From: CAIZQW01 sp942493055
GTDB taxonomy: Bacteria > Verrucomicrobiota > Kiritimatiellia > RFP12 > UBA1067
Direction: 5' to 3'
DNA length: 64,000 nt
NCBI GenBank assembly: GCA_942493055.1
Contig: OW818680.1
Location: 310,001-374,000 of the forward strand
This document shows positions 43,442-51,804 of the stretch, piece by piece; position 1 is the stretch's first letter, and each line of letters begins with the position of its first letter. Both the position numbers and the translations under genes were made by a program. Below the pieces are notes generated by a model. It had not been told where the DNA came from, made no database searches, and was given only the letters and a program-made list of their open reading frames with translations.

Positions 43442-44242
43442 ATGGTTTCAGCAACGCCTCCAGATGCGGCACATCAAAAAACACTCGCACTCGTTATTCC
43501 GTGCTTCAATGAGTCCAAGCGACTCAATTTTTCCGCGTATTCCGCTTTCATCAAGAATAATCCCTCCATCATCTTTTGCTTTGTAAATGACGGGAGCACG
43601 GATGACACGCTAGAGAAGTTGCATCATTTTTCGCTGCAGCAACCTGCTGAGCTGCTTCGTATTGTCGCGCTGGAAAAGAATCAGGGCAAAGCAGAGGCCG
43701 TCCGGGAAGGCGTCCTCGCCATCCTTTCGGACGCTTCACTGCACGTGCACATCATCGGCTTCTGGGACTCGGATCTTGCGACCCCGCTCTCGGAGTTGGA
43801 GCGCTTTATTCAAGCCTTTAGACAGAGTGATGCGGTGCAGGCAGTCGTTGGCTTCCGTAAAAAAGAGCCGGAGGCAAAAATCCAGCGTTCCTTTTCACGG
43901 AAAATCATCAGCGCAATCATGCACACGATCATCCAGCACTATATCGGGTTGCCGATCCATGACACGCAATGTGGCGCAAAGATGTTCACAGCCATCCTTG
44001 CGGCAAACATCTTTAAAACTCCCTTTATTGCCCGCTGGATCTTCGACATTGAGATTTTCCTGCGGATTAAACATTTTCTGGGCCCCGAGGCCCTGCTTAA
44101 GAATGTTGAGCAACTCCATTTGAAGGCCTGGCACGACGTCCCCGGCACCAAGCTCCGGATCCGCGACGGGTATAAAATCTTTTTTGAGTTATTCAGGATC
44201 AAGTCACATTACCGCATTTGGGTCGATCAAAACAGCAAATGA
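43442..44242 (+). CDS. Family 2 glycosyltransferase, dolichyl-phosphate-sugar-synthase type
   Basis: 266 residues, GT-A fold: ALVIPCFNESKRL (16-28), VNDGSTDDT (near 46-54), EKNQGKAEAVREG, and the metal-binding Asp pair in FWDSDLATP. This resembles transferases making polyprenyl-phosphate sugars from nucleotide sugars. No membrane segment is present, so it would act at the inner face of the membrane. No Shine-Dalgarno; promoter evidence suggests near-leaderless mRNA. NCS1 permease follows after 7 bases. Confidence 0.85.
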   Translation: MVSATPPDAAHQKTLALVIPCFNESKRLNFSAYSAFIKNNPSIIFCFVNDGSTDDTLEKLHHFSLQQPAELLRIVALEKNQGKAEAVREGVLAILSDASLHVHIIGFWDSDLATPLSELERFIQAFRQSDAVQAVVGFRKKEPEAKIQRSFSRKIISAIMHTIIQHYIGLPIHDTQCGAKMFTAILAANIFKTPFIARWIFDIEIFLRIKHFLGPEALLKNVEQLHLKAWHDVPGTKLRIRDGYKIFFELFRIKSHYRIWVDQNSK

Positions 44243-44249
44243 GGGAACC

Positions 44250-45629
44250 ATGAGTGAACCAATAACTGAAGGCGGCGTGAATGAATATGCCCGTGAACCC
44301 GTCCCCGAAAAAGCGTGGCTGGGGCTTAAAAGTTATGTCGGCCAGTTCGCAGGCGAGCATGTCGCTGGCACAGAGCTGATGATCGGGCCGCTCTTCCTGG
44401 CCGCAGGCGTCAGCGCGTTTGACTTCATCGTCGGACTGCTCGTCGGTAACTTGCTGGCTGTATTGAGTTGGACACTCTTTACAGCCCCGATTGCCACACG
44501 CGTGCGACTGACCCTCTATTATCACCTTGAAAAAATCTGCGGCAGGAAACTGGTCGTTGTCTACAACACCGTCAACGGCGTCATGTTCACCATTCTTGCA
44601 GGTGCCATGATGACGGTATCCGCAACAGTGTTTTGCATCTACTTTAAATTCCAAACGCCAACCTTGGATGCAATCCTTCCCCCCGGGATCGGCTGGATTT
44701 CCGCTGTGCTCATGACAGGCCTGCTCTTCTCGGTTGTCGCGGTCAAGGGATACCGTTTTATTGCAACCGTGGCAAATTATGCAGCGCCTTTTCTTGTTGT
44801 GATGTTCATCCTTTTCGGTGTCATCAGTCTCCGTAAGATGGGCGTCACTGGCTTAGCCGATTTTTGGGATATAGCCAGTACGAAAATCTGGACCGGCGGC
44901 GATCCGCTCCCGGGCAAAGTCAAGTTCACCTTCTGGCACGTCATGTTCTTCGCGTGGTTCTGTAACATGGCCTGGCATATCGGCATGGCGGACCTCTCCC
45001 TCTTCCGCTTTGCAAAAAAATCCTGGTATGGCGTGGCCTCTGCTGCCGGCATGTATCTCGGACACTTCATGGCCTGGATTGCAGCCTCGACCCTCTACGC
45101 GGTTCAACTCAAAGCCGACCCGACAAATATCGCCGTGCTTCCTGGCCCGCTCGCCTACAACGCCTGCGGAGTGGCTGGGCTCCTCTGTGTCGTGATTGCA
45201 GGCTGGACCACAGCCAACCCCACACTCTATCGGTCAGGCCTCGCCTTCCAGTCGCTCCTGCCAAAGATTTCGCCTGCCAAGGTCACCTTTGCCACCGGTA
45301 TCGTCGCGACACTGACAGCCATATTCCCCTTTGTGACCATGAACCTGCTGGGCTTTGTGGCGTTGTGGGGGATCATCCTCATGCCCATGGGCGCGGTGAT
45401 CGTTGCAGACTACTGGCTGCTTCCATTTCTGGGCATGAAACGCGACTACGCGGACCGCTATAAACTGCCCGTCAATATGGCTGCTGCAATCGCCTGGGCG
45501 CTCAGCGTAGCTGCCTGCTTGTCGCTCATTTTTATTAAGGGTGAAAGCGTCCTCTACTTTGCCTGCCTCCCCGGCTGGTTCATCGCGGTCACCGCATACA
45601 CCCTCTTCAGTAAACTGCAACAGAAATAG
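44250..45629 (+). CDS. NCS1-like cytosine/purine permease family transporter
   Basis: 459 residues from the ATG at 44250 (GAGGGA just upstream), with about 12 membrane segments. The start GLKSYVGQFAGEHVAGTELMIGPLF and segment WHIGMADLSLFRFAKKS fit the nucleobase:cation symporter-1 family, usually for purines, pyrimidines, thiamine precursors or hydantoins. Its place 9 bases before rhaM suggests instead that this branch moves rhamnose or a rhamnose derivative. That is an inference from context alone. Confidence 0.75.
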   Translation: MSEPITEGGVNEYAREPVPEKAWLGLKSYVGQFAGEHVAGTELMIGPLFLAAGVSAFDFIVGLLVGNLLAVLSWTLFTAPIATRVRLTLYYHLEKICGRKLVVVYNTVNGVMFTILAGAMMTVSATVFCIYFKFQTPTLDAILPPGIGWISAVLMTGLLFSVVAVKGYRFIATVANYAAPFLVVMFILFGVISLRKMGVTGLADFWDIASTKIWTGGDPLPGKVKFTFWHVMFFAWFCNMAWHIGMADLSLFRFAKKSWYGVASAAGMYLGHFMAWIAASTLYAVQLKADPTNIAVLPGPLAYNACGVAGLLCVVIAGWTTANPTLYRSGLAFQSLLPKISPAKVTFATGIVATLTAIFPFVTMNLLGFVALWGIILMPMGAVIVADYWLLPFLGMKRDYADRYKLPVNMAAAIAWALSVAACLSLIFIKGESVLYFACLPGWFIAVTAYTLFSKLQQK

Positions 45630-45638
45630 GAGTTAATT

Positions 45639-45953
45639 ATGTTAAGAAATGCCTTTACAATGAAGTTGAAACCCGGCGTTGTTGAAGAGTATAAAAAACG
45701 CCACGACGAAATCTGGCCGGAGCTTGCAAAGGAAATCAGCGCAGCAGGCGTTTCCGATTATGCCATCTTCTTGGATGAAGCAACTTTAACGCTCTTTGCC
45801 GTCCAAAAGCTCACCGACAACAACACGGCCGCTCTGCTTCCACAGACAGAGATCGTGAAAAAGTGGTGGGCCTATATGTCTCCGCTCATGGAGACCAACC
45901 CCGACAACTCCCCCATGGTCAAGCCGCTTACAGAGCTCTTTTATTTGGAGTAG
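45639..45953 (+). CDS. rhaM: L-rhamnose mutarotase
   Basis: Interconverts alpha and beta anomers of L-rhamnose for the isomerase. The 104-residue protein shows the family pattern: FTMKLKPGVVEEYKKRHDEIWPEL at the start (His near 23), YAIFLDEATLTLFAV, KWWAYMSPLMETNPDNSP, ending in LTELFYLE. AGGAG is 7 bases upstream. It is 18 kb from rhaA and in a different operon. Confidence 0.92.
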   Translation: MLRNAFTMKLKPGVVEEYKKRHDEIWPELAKEISAAGVSDYAIFLDEATLTLFAVQKLTDNNTAALLPQTEIVKKWWAYMSPLMETNPDNSPMVKPLTELFYLE

Positions 45954-46296
45954 CAGCGGAATCCCTGTAACTTCAATGAGAATTAACGCTTCGCTTTCGG
46001 CATTCGCCGAATGGTTTTCGCTTCGCTTCAACGAGCCTTATTGAAAATCAAATTTCGACGTTCGATGTTGAATGTTCGATGTTCGCATCCTCAGATGGCA
46101 AGGACTTTTTGGAGTGCGGTGACAAGCAGCGTCGAAAGACGCGCGCGGCACCGCTTTTCTTTGACTCGCAAAAGCGGCGTCGCGCGGAATACCGCTTGCC
46201 GCACGCACTCCAAAGAACAGGCAGGATGCCTGTTCTCCCAGTTTCATGCGACCGAATTTGACACTTCGTGGCTCCGCCAGATCAATGCGTATAGCT
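45954..46296. repeat. Intergenic region with heptad array and structured repeat (copy B)
   Basis: No gene seen in 343 bases. Bases 46053-46085 are an array of 7-base units of GTTCGAT/GTTGAAT type. The palindromic element at 46101-46216 has outer stem TTTGGAG/CTCCAAA (46108-46114, 46208-46214), a GCGTC-GAAA-GACGC hairpin and a long arm CGCGGCACCGCTTTT/AAAAGCGGCGTCGCG. A perfect 9-bp hairpin GAACAGGCA/TGCCTGTTC follows at 46215-46235. The element matches 7441-7563 read on the other strand. Confidence 0.8.
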
Positions 46297-47058
46297 TCAT
46301 TTCCGTGCGATGCAGTAGACCGGCGTGTAGGTCAGCGGATAGCGCTTGTCCGGCGTGCGGAAGGCCTCATAGTCTTCTTCAAAGGATCGCAGCGTCGCCT
46401 TGGTCCAGACGCTATTCTTAGCGCTGGCAGTCACGCCTGTGGCCTTGAGATGTTGTAGCACGTCACGCGGGGAGGAGAAATAGAGGACCTCTTGCGTTGT
46501 CTCCAGATGCAGAATTTCGAACCCCGCAGCAGAGAGCTTATCCGCGAGCGCCGCGCTCGGAAGATAAGCCAGTCCAGCCTCCTGGATGGCGTGAACTTCC
46601 TTGAGATTATCCGGGCCAAAGGTTGAAAAGGCCAGCAGTCCCCCAGGCTTCAGCACTCTGTGCAAGCGGGACAAGAGCGCATCCAGATCGTGGATCCATT
46701 GGAACGTCGCGCCGGAGAGAATCAGATCCGCCTCTGGATAGTTATCGTACGTATTGAGATCCGCCTTTTGGAATTGGGCGTTCGGACGATGGTCATGAAA
46801 ACGCTGGCACGCGTCGATCAGGTCGTAAAGATAGAGTGACTGCCACGTGCAGTGCGCGGCGAAGCGCTCTGTCAGGAGCCCGGTCCCGCACCCCAAGTCG
46901 AGCACCGTACCGAATTGGCGGAGCGCTGTTGCCTTCTCCAACGCTTCGCAGAGCATCTCAGCCATGCGCTTCTGAACAACCGCCGCATCCTGATAGGTTG
47001 ACAAGCCGCGGCTGAAACGCTGGTGGACACGTGATATATCAGGCTTTTGCAAGAGCAA
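46297..47058 (-). CDS. bioC: Malonyl-ACP O-methyltransferase
   Basis: Methylates malonyl-ACP to start pimelate synthesis for biotin. 253 residues, class I SAM-dependent: VHQRFSRGLSTYQDAAVVQ at the N-terminus (BioC hallmark), motif I VLDLGCGTGLLTE, then DLILSGATFQWIHDLDALL and LKPGGLLAFSTFG. It overlaps bioG by 20 bases and is last in the operon. Confidence 0.9.
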   Translation of the reverse strand: MLLQKPDISRVHQRFSRGLSTYQDAAVVQKRMAEMLCEALEKATALRQFGTVLDLGCGTGLLTERFAAHCTWQSLYLYDLIDACQRFHDHRPNAQFQKADLNTYDNYPEADLILSGATFQWIHDLDALLSRLHRVLKPGGLLAFSTFGPDNLKEVHAIQEAGLAYLPSAALADKLSAAGFEILHLETTQEVLYFSSPRDVLQHLKATGVTASAKNSVWTKATLRSFEEDYEAFRTPDKRYPLTYTPVYCIARK

Positions 47059-47695
47059 GAACCTCCTCCCATGACACGCTTCTCACAAAGGGATCATGCA
47101 ACATCGCTCGTTCGATAACAACCACACCTTTGTATTGCGACCAGAAATGGCGCTGTGAGGCCGGCGGAAAAATGCGGTCGCGGGTACTGATCAATGCGGT
47201 CTTGAAGATGTTCGGCGGACGCGGGGAGCTCTTAATCAACTGATGCATGGCGATGAGTTCCGCATGCTGATTCTCAGGCGAACGCTGCGTCAGGATATCC
47301 GACGTGCCACTGACGCGCAAACCGAATTTTTCACGGGCGCGCACATCCTCCCAGTTCTCAATCGTCCCATCGAAAATGTCAGGCAGTATCCCGTCCTGGG
47401 CATCAATCGGATTCAATGTCCCGTTGATCGCAAGGCTGGTGGAGAAGCGCTGAGCATCCTGAGTCCCTGCTAGTATTTTAGCTGCCACCCAGATGCCCAG
47501 GCTCCAGGCGACCAGATGGATGCGCGGATATCCCGATAAATCCGGGAGAGGCTCCAACTGAGCAAAATCAGATACCGCAAGTACATCATACGAGCCGCAT
47601 GACCACTCAACAAAACGCGAATGATCCATACCCCATCCGTTAAAAAAGAGGATCAGATCTGGATTTTGTTTTTTGTTTAGAAAGATGGAAGTCAT
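47039..47695 (-). CDS. bioG: Pimeloyl-ACP methyl ester esterase, BioG type
   Basis: Frees pimeloyl-ACP from its methyl ester, ending the BioC-started cycle; BioG (DUF452) replaces BioH in some lineages. 218 residues: LILFFNGWGMDHSRF, and the nucleophile Ser in LVAWSLGIWVA, with a late His (MLHDPFV). ATGA overlap with the bioF stop shows translational coupling. Confidence 0.88.
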   Translation of the reverse strand: MTSIFLNKKQNPDLILFFNGWGMDHSRFVEWSCGSYDVLAVSDFAQLEPLPDLSGYPRIHLVAWSLGIWVAAKILAGTQDAQRFSTSLAINGTLNPIDAQDGILPDIFDGTIENWEDVRAREKFGLRVSGTSDILTQRSPENQHAELIAMHQLIKSSPRPPNIFKTALISTRDRIFPPASQRHFWSQYKGVVVIERAMLHDPFVRSVSWEEVLALAKA

Positions 47696-48846
47696 ATCAG
47701 CTGATCCAACAGCGACTCCTCTAAGGCTGCACTCAACGAAAAACGAAGGCGTGACGTTCCCTGAGGAACCGTGGGCGGACGAATCGCGAAAACAAGAAAG
47801 CCCTTCTCCTGAAACCCTTTTGCCTTCGCAACCGCATCGGCGTCCTCGCCGATTATCATGGGCACAATCTGCGAAGCGCCTTCAATCGTCGTCCCCTGCC
47901 CTTTTGACTGTATAAGGGTTCGCAGGCAGATTCCCATGCGTTTAAGTTTTTCACGTTCCGCATCCATGCGTGAACAACGCTTCAGGACAAAGGCACTCCA
48001 GTTCAAAATAGCAGGCGGCAGGCCTGTCGTGAAGATAAAGGAGCGCGCATGGTTGATCAGATAGTCCTTCACCTCCTGCGCCATGATGGCATACGCGCCT
48101 GCCGAGGCGAAGGCTTTGCCAAAGGTGCCAATCAGGATATCGATCTTCTGCTGAAACCCCAGCGCCGCGCACATCCCTGCTCCTGAGGGGCCGAGCACGC
48201 CGACGGTATGCGCTTCATCCACCACCAGCAGGCAGTCGTATTTTTCCTTTAGCTCAATCAGCTTCAGAATATCCGCGCTGTCGCCATCCATACTGAAGAC
48301 AGATTCCGTCACCAGAAAGACCTGGCGATACTGGGCGCGCTTTTCCGACAAGATTTTTTCGAGATGTTCATAGTCCAGATGACGATAGCGCTGCGTCTCT
48401 GCTTCACACAGCTTCATGCCATCGATGATACTCGCATGATTCAACTTGTCCGAAAGGACCAAGTCCTTGCTCGTTGCTAGAGCTGGGAGTATGCCGATAT
48501 TCGCATGATAGCCGCTATTGAATACCAAGGCCGCGCGCTGGTCATACAACTCTGAAAGTTTATTCTCGAGTCGCGTATAGGCCAGCGTATTGCCGGTCAA
48601 TAAACGGCTGGAGGCGCTGGTCAGGGCGAGTTCCGGAGAGCCCAAGTCAAATTGCGCGTAAAAAGAGCGCCTCAAGTCGGTATTGGCAGCAATTCCCAAA
48701 TAGTCATTGCTCGAGAGGTTCCAATACTCCTTGCCCTCCCAACGACACCTCCCGTCCCCCAGCGGCACGATCTCACGTAACACACGGAATCGTCCGGCGG
48801 TCTTAAGAGCTTCTGTGTCCTGTAAGAGTTCAGAGATAAAATTCAT
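47692..48846 (-). CDS. bioF: 8-amino-7-oxononanoate synthase
   Basis: PLP-dependent condensation of pimeloyl-ACP and alanine. About 384 residues; SSNDYLGIA, FNSGYHANIG, VDEAHTVGVLG and the PLP Lys in LIGTFGKAFASAGAY. Two ATGs are possible: 48858, which overlaps bioB by 11 bases, or 48846, just after its stop; 48846 is chosen though neither has a clear ribosome site. Confidence 0.94.
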   Translation of the reverse strand: MNFISELLQDTEALKTAGRFRVLREIVPLGDGRCRWEGKEYWNLSSNDYLGIAANTDLRRSFYAQFDLGSPELALTSASSRLLTGNTLAYTRLENKLSELYDQRAALVFNSGYHANIGILPALATSKDLVLSDKLNHASIIDGMKLCEAETQRYRHLDYEHLEKILSEKRAQYRQVFLVTESVFSMDGDSADILKLIELKEKYDCLLVVDEAHTVGVLGPSGAGMCAALGFQQKIDILIGTFGKAFASAGAYAIMAQEVKDYLINHARSFIFTTGLPPAILNWSAFVLKRCSRMDAEREKLKRMGICLRTLIQSKGQGTTIEGASQIVPMIIGEDADAVAKAKGFQEKGFLVFAIRPPTVPQGTSRLRFSLSAALEESLLDQLI

Positions 48847-48847
48847 A

Positions 48848-49831
48848 TTAAAATTCATTCAGATGGGCGATGAAGGCAAGGTCTTCCTCGATGCTGCGTC
48901 CGCGGGTGGTCAGATAACCGCCGGTCATGAGACTATTGGCTCCGGCCAGCATGAGCAGGCCCTGAAAGTCCTTCATAACGGTCTCGCGGCCAGCGGCGAA
49001 CTTAATCATCTTTGTCGGATTCACAAGACGGAAGAGGGCAAAAGCCTTGGCTATCTCCGCCGGGGTCATGATCTGATTCTTTTCCAGCGGGGTCCCTTTG
49101 ATCGGCAGCAGCACATTCAGGGGGATGCCCTCCACATCAAGCTCCTTAATTGCAAAGGCCATGTCCAAACGGTCCTGCCATGTTTCGCCTAACCCGAAGA
49201 TACCGCCTGTGCAGTTGGTCACGCCAAAGGATTGGAGATGCTTGATGGTCGCGATCTTATCGTCAATCGAGTGCGTGTCGGCAATGAGTTCACTGTAGCG
49301 CGCCGGATTCGTCTGGAGGTTCATGTTATAGCGCCATGCGTGGTGCTTGGCCAGCAGTTCAGCGGTTTCTCGGCTCAAAATACCAATCGAGACACAGAGT
49401 TTCATATCGGGCAGCGCCGCATGCAAGGCATCGAGTGTCTCCAGAATTTTTTGAAATTCGTCATCGGGCTTCAAATACCCAAAGCCGCTTGTGACATAAC
49501 CAAACATACGCACACCTGTCGCATACGCCCTCTTCGATGCAGCAACCACCTCTTCCTTGGGCAGTAAAGCATACGTGGCAACACCGGTATCATGATGAGC
49601 GCTCTGCGCACAGAAGCGACAATTCTGTTCACACTTGCCTGACTTCGCATTAATAATCGAGCACGGTGCAATCGGTGCTGCAAACTTCTGGCGCACCTTA
49701 TTCGCCAGGGAGATCATGTCCAGAATATCCGCGCCATGGATCTGGGTCACCAGATCACGCGCCTCCTCACGTGACAATTCCTCTCCCTCTAATACTTTAT
49801 AAGCGCTCTCAATGGCCGGGTGTAAATGCAT
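48848..49831 (-). CDS. bioB: Biotin synthase
   Basis: Radical-SAM enzyme inserting sulfur into dethiobiotin. 327 residues; cluster motif in KCEQNCRFCAQSAHH (C-x3-C-x2-C), YMTSGFGYLK-type strand, YNMNLQTNPARY, CTGGIFGLGE, and GANSLMTGGYLTT near the end. The second of two adjacent ATGs (49831) is better spaced from GAGGAG. First gene of bioBFGC; bioA and bioD are not in the window. Confidence 0.95.
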   Translation of the reverse strand: MHLHPAIESAYKVLEGEELSREEARDLVTQIHGADILDMISLANKVRQKFAAPIAPCSIINAKSGKCEQNCRFCAQSAHHDTGVATYALLPKEEVVAASKRAYATGVRMFGYVTSGFGYLKPDDEFQKILETLDALHAALPDMKLCVSIGILSRETAELLAKHHAWRYNMNLQTNPARYSELIADTHSIDDKIATIKHLQSFGVTNCTGGIFGLGETWQDRLDMAFAIKELDVEGIPLNVLLPIKGTPLEKNQIMTPAEIAKAFALFRLVNPTKMIKFAAGRETVMKDFQGLLMLAGANSLMTGGYLTTRGRSIEEDLAFIAHLNEF

Positions 49832-49834
49832 CAT

Positions 49835-50088
49835 GCTCCTCGTATATCCTCTAGCTTCTTAAAAAAGGACAGCTGTAGTCCAGTGGTTCAATAGATTAAT
49901 CTTTACGCAGGGGGCTTTGCAAGCTCAAACCCCTGTCAACAGAAGGTTTCTTTATCTCATTACCGCATTCGGCGCATTGCCGCTCCATCGCGGAAGACCG
50001 CTCCTTGCTCCAGCTTCGCTGGCCTCAAACGAGCGTTCAGACATCGTGCATACACTCGTCCTCGGCGCGTGTTTGTTCGCGCAATCAT
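49835..50088. other. Intergenic region between xer and bioB
   Basis: No gene supported. It holds small palindromes (CCAGC-ttc-GCTGG near 50012-50024, and GCGGAAGACCGC near 49990) and a stretch at about 49868-49940 that looks slightly tRNA-like but does not fold properly. Confidence 0.5.
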
Positions 50089-51108
50089 TTACGCTCTGGG
50101 ATGCCCCTTGTCGTACTCTTCTTTGAGGCGCTCGATCGAGACATGCGTATAAATCTGGGTGGTCGAAAGGCTGCTGTGGCCGAGCATCTCCTGGACGCTG
50201 CGCAAATCAGCGCCTGCATCCAGCAAATGCGTGGCGAAACTATGACGAAGCTTATGAGGGGTCAGATCCGGCGGAAGTCCGGCAGCCGCCAGCCACGTCT
50301 TCATCTGTCGTTCAATGGAGCGCACGGTCAACGGCCCGCCTTTAAGATTCAAAAAAAGCGGATCATCACCATTCGCCCGTTCTTCCCACAGCACATCAGC
50401 GGAGAGGCGCATCGCCTTCAATGCATAGCACGCCGGACCGCCCAGCACGCAGAGGCGCTGCTTGCGTCCCTTGCCCTCGACAATGGTGGTGCCGCGTTCG
50501 AAATTCATATCCGACCAGGTGAGCGCCGCAATTTCACTGACACGGCATCCTGTACTGTACAGCACCTCAAAAATAGCGGTGTCCCGCTTCGCGGCATACT
50601 CCACCGCAGGGGGCACAGCGCCATGACGTTCCCGGTAGGTCCGCAGATCATTCAAAGGAGCCGCCAGCAAATTTTCAATTTCAGGAACACTGAGCACTGT
50701 GGGCAGGCGCTTGCCCATGCGGGGGCCGCGGATGCCGAGGAACGGGTTGACGCTGATCCGTCTCTCGCGAACCAAGAAACGATAGAAGGTGCGCAACGAG
50801 GCCAGCTTGCGCCGTGTCGTTGCAGGTGAGGCACCCATCCGATGCGAGGCCACGAGAAAGGCACGCGCCTGCTCGCGTGTCACGCTCGGCCAGTCGTAGG
50901 AACCCCCTTGCTTGGACGCCGGCCAGACAAATGCGCAGAGCTGTCCAACATCCTGGACATAGCCGGACAAGGTATGCGGCGACGCATTGCACTCCGCCTC
51001 CAGATAGCGGCTGAAGGCGCTCACCACATTGTCTGACTTCACGTCGGACACGGGCATGGGCTCAGGTATAGGCGCCTTAACGGTCACGTGCTTAATGTCA
51101 GGGTTCAT
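50089..51108 (-). CDS. Tyrosine recombinase XerC/XerD-type
   Basis: Resolves chromosome dimers at dif sites with a partner recombinase. 339 residues: an N-terminal SAM-like domain (FSRYLEAECNASPHTLSGYVQDV) and a C-terminal catalytic domain with Arg in TGCRVSEIAAL, H-K-L-R-H (285-289), His311 in MLGHSSLSTTQIY and nucleophile Tyr320. Length is slightly above E. coli XerC because of an N-terminal extension. No attachment sites or phage genes nearby, so chromosomal housekeeping is more likely than an integrase. XerC and XerD cannot be told apart here. Confidence 0.88.
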   Translation of the reverse strand: MNPDIKHVTVKAPIPEPMPVSDVKSDNVVSAFSRYLEAECNASPHTLSGYVQDVGQLCAFVWPASKQGGSYDWPSVTREQARAFLVASHRMGASPATTRRKLASLRTFYRFLVRERRISVNPFLGIRGPRMGKRLPTVLSVPEIENLLAAPLNDLRTYRERHGAVPPAVEYAAKRDTAIFEVLYSTGCRVSEIAALTWSDMNFERGTTIVEGKGRKQRLCVLGGPACYALKAMRLSADVLWEERANGDDPLFLNLKGGPLTVRSIERQMKTWLAAAGLPPDLTPHKLRHSFATHLLDAGADLRSVQEMLGHSSLSTTQIYTHVSIERLKEEYDKGHPRA

Positions 51109-51140
51109 GGGTTAGGCCTCAGGGGTCAGGAAAACACTTA

Positions 51141-51240
51141 AACGTTGAGCGTTGGACGTTAAGCGTTAAGAGTTCCACCTTCGCGAATACGTCTCCGGCG
51201 GACAGGTCAAACTTTTAACTCTCAACGTTTAACTCTTAAT
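51141..51240. repeat. Inverted arrays of GTTNRAN heptads
   Basis: Four 7-base units (GTTGAGC, GTTGGAC, GTTAAGC, GTTAAGA) run from 51144 to 51171. Units of the same type run in the opposite orientation at 51211-51240, with about 36 bases between. The layout is like the octamer arrays at 2773-2925 and the single array at 46053-46085. Confidence 0.7.
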
Positions 51241-51330
51241 TTATGAAGTTACCCCTTCGTTTATTCCAGGGGTCTTACTGCCAACTGCCACTGCAGACTG
51301 CTACTGCGCCACCCCGGGCGGCGGACTTGC

Positions 51331-51804
51331 CTACTTCTTCACAAACCTTCGGCACTTCACACCAGCGGTCTTGAGCAGCTTCTCCGTCTGCTCTGTAAAG
51401 GCATAATCACCGCCATACACCACTTCGCGGATGCCGGCGTTGATAATGAGTTTGGCACAGGTCAGACAGGGACTGATCGTCACATAGATGGTTGCACCCG
51501 CAATGCGTGTCCCATGGTAGGCAGCCTGGCAGATCGCATTCTGTTCAGCATGCACGCAGATACACTCTTCAAGGCTTGATCCCGAGGGCGCATTGCCTGC
51601 ACAGCGCGGGCAGCCGCCTTCGAAACAGTTCTTCACACCACGCGGGGTGCCATTGTAGCCTGTCGCCATAATTTGCTGGTCCATCACGACAACCGCAGCC
51701 ACTTTGCGACGGCTGCAATTTGCACGCGTGGCCGTGACCAGCGCAATCTCCATGAAATATTCATCCCAGCTCGGACGGGGATCTGCGATCTTCTTTTTTG
51801 CCAT
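51331..51804 (-). CDS. Deoxycytidylate (dCMP) deaminase
   Basis: Converts dCMP to dUMP for thymidylate synthesis; may also be a ComEB-like protein. 157 residues from the ATG at 51804 (GGAAGG 8 bases upstream). Zinc motifs: C-V-H-A-E-Q-N in CICVHAEQNAICQAA with proton-shuttle Glu, and P-C-L-T-C-A-K. An insert with CFEGGCPRCAG adds two further Cys, as in other bacterial dCMP deaminases. Stand-alone; structured elements on both sides. Confidence 0.92.
   Translation of the reverse strand: MAKKKIADPRPSWDEYFMEIALVTATRANCSRRKVAAVVVMDQQIMATGYNGTPRGVKNCFEGGCPRCAGNAPSGSSLEECICVHAEQNAICQAAYHGTRIAGATIYVTISPCLTCAKLIINAGIREVVYGGDYAFTEQTEKLLKTAGVKCRRFVKK

Noticed and set aside
46011..46421. Plus-strand open frame with a peptide similar to one in 7407-7694 (minus)
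   Set aside because: The likeness comes from the shared palindromic DNA repeat; the frame overlaps bioC and has no ribosome site.
49832..49900. Biotin-responsive operator upstream of bioB
   Set aside because: No BirA-type palindrome was found in this stretch.
49868..49945. Possible tRNA gene
   Set aside because: A GGAC...GTCC-like start and a GGGG/CCCC pairing are present, but no proper anticodon stem or D/T arms can be formed.
50005..50829. 274-codon plus-strand open frame
   Set aside because: Antisense shadow of the Xer recombinase gene.
50089..51108. Integrase of a mobile island
   Set aside because: No attachment-site duplication, tRNA or mobile genes nearby; motifs and length fit chromosomal Xer.
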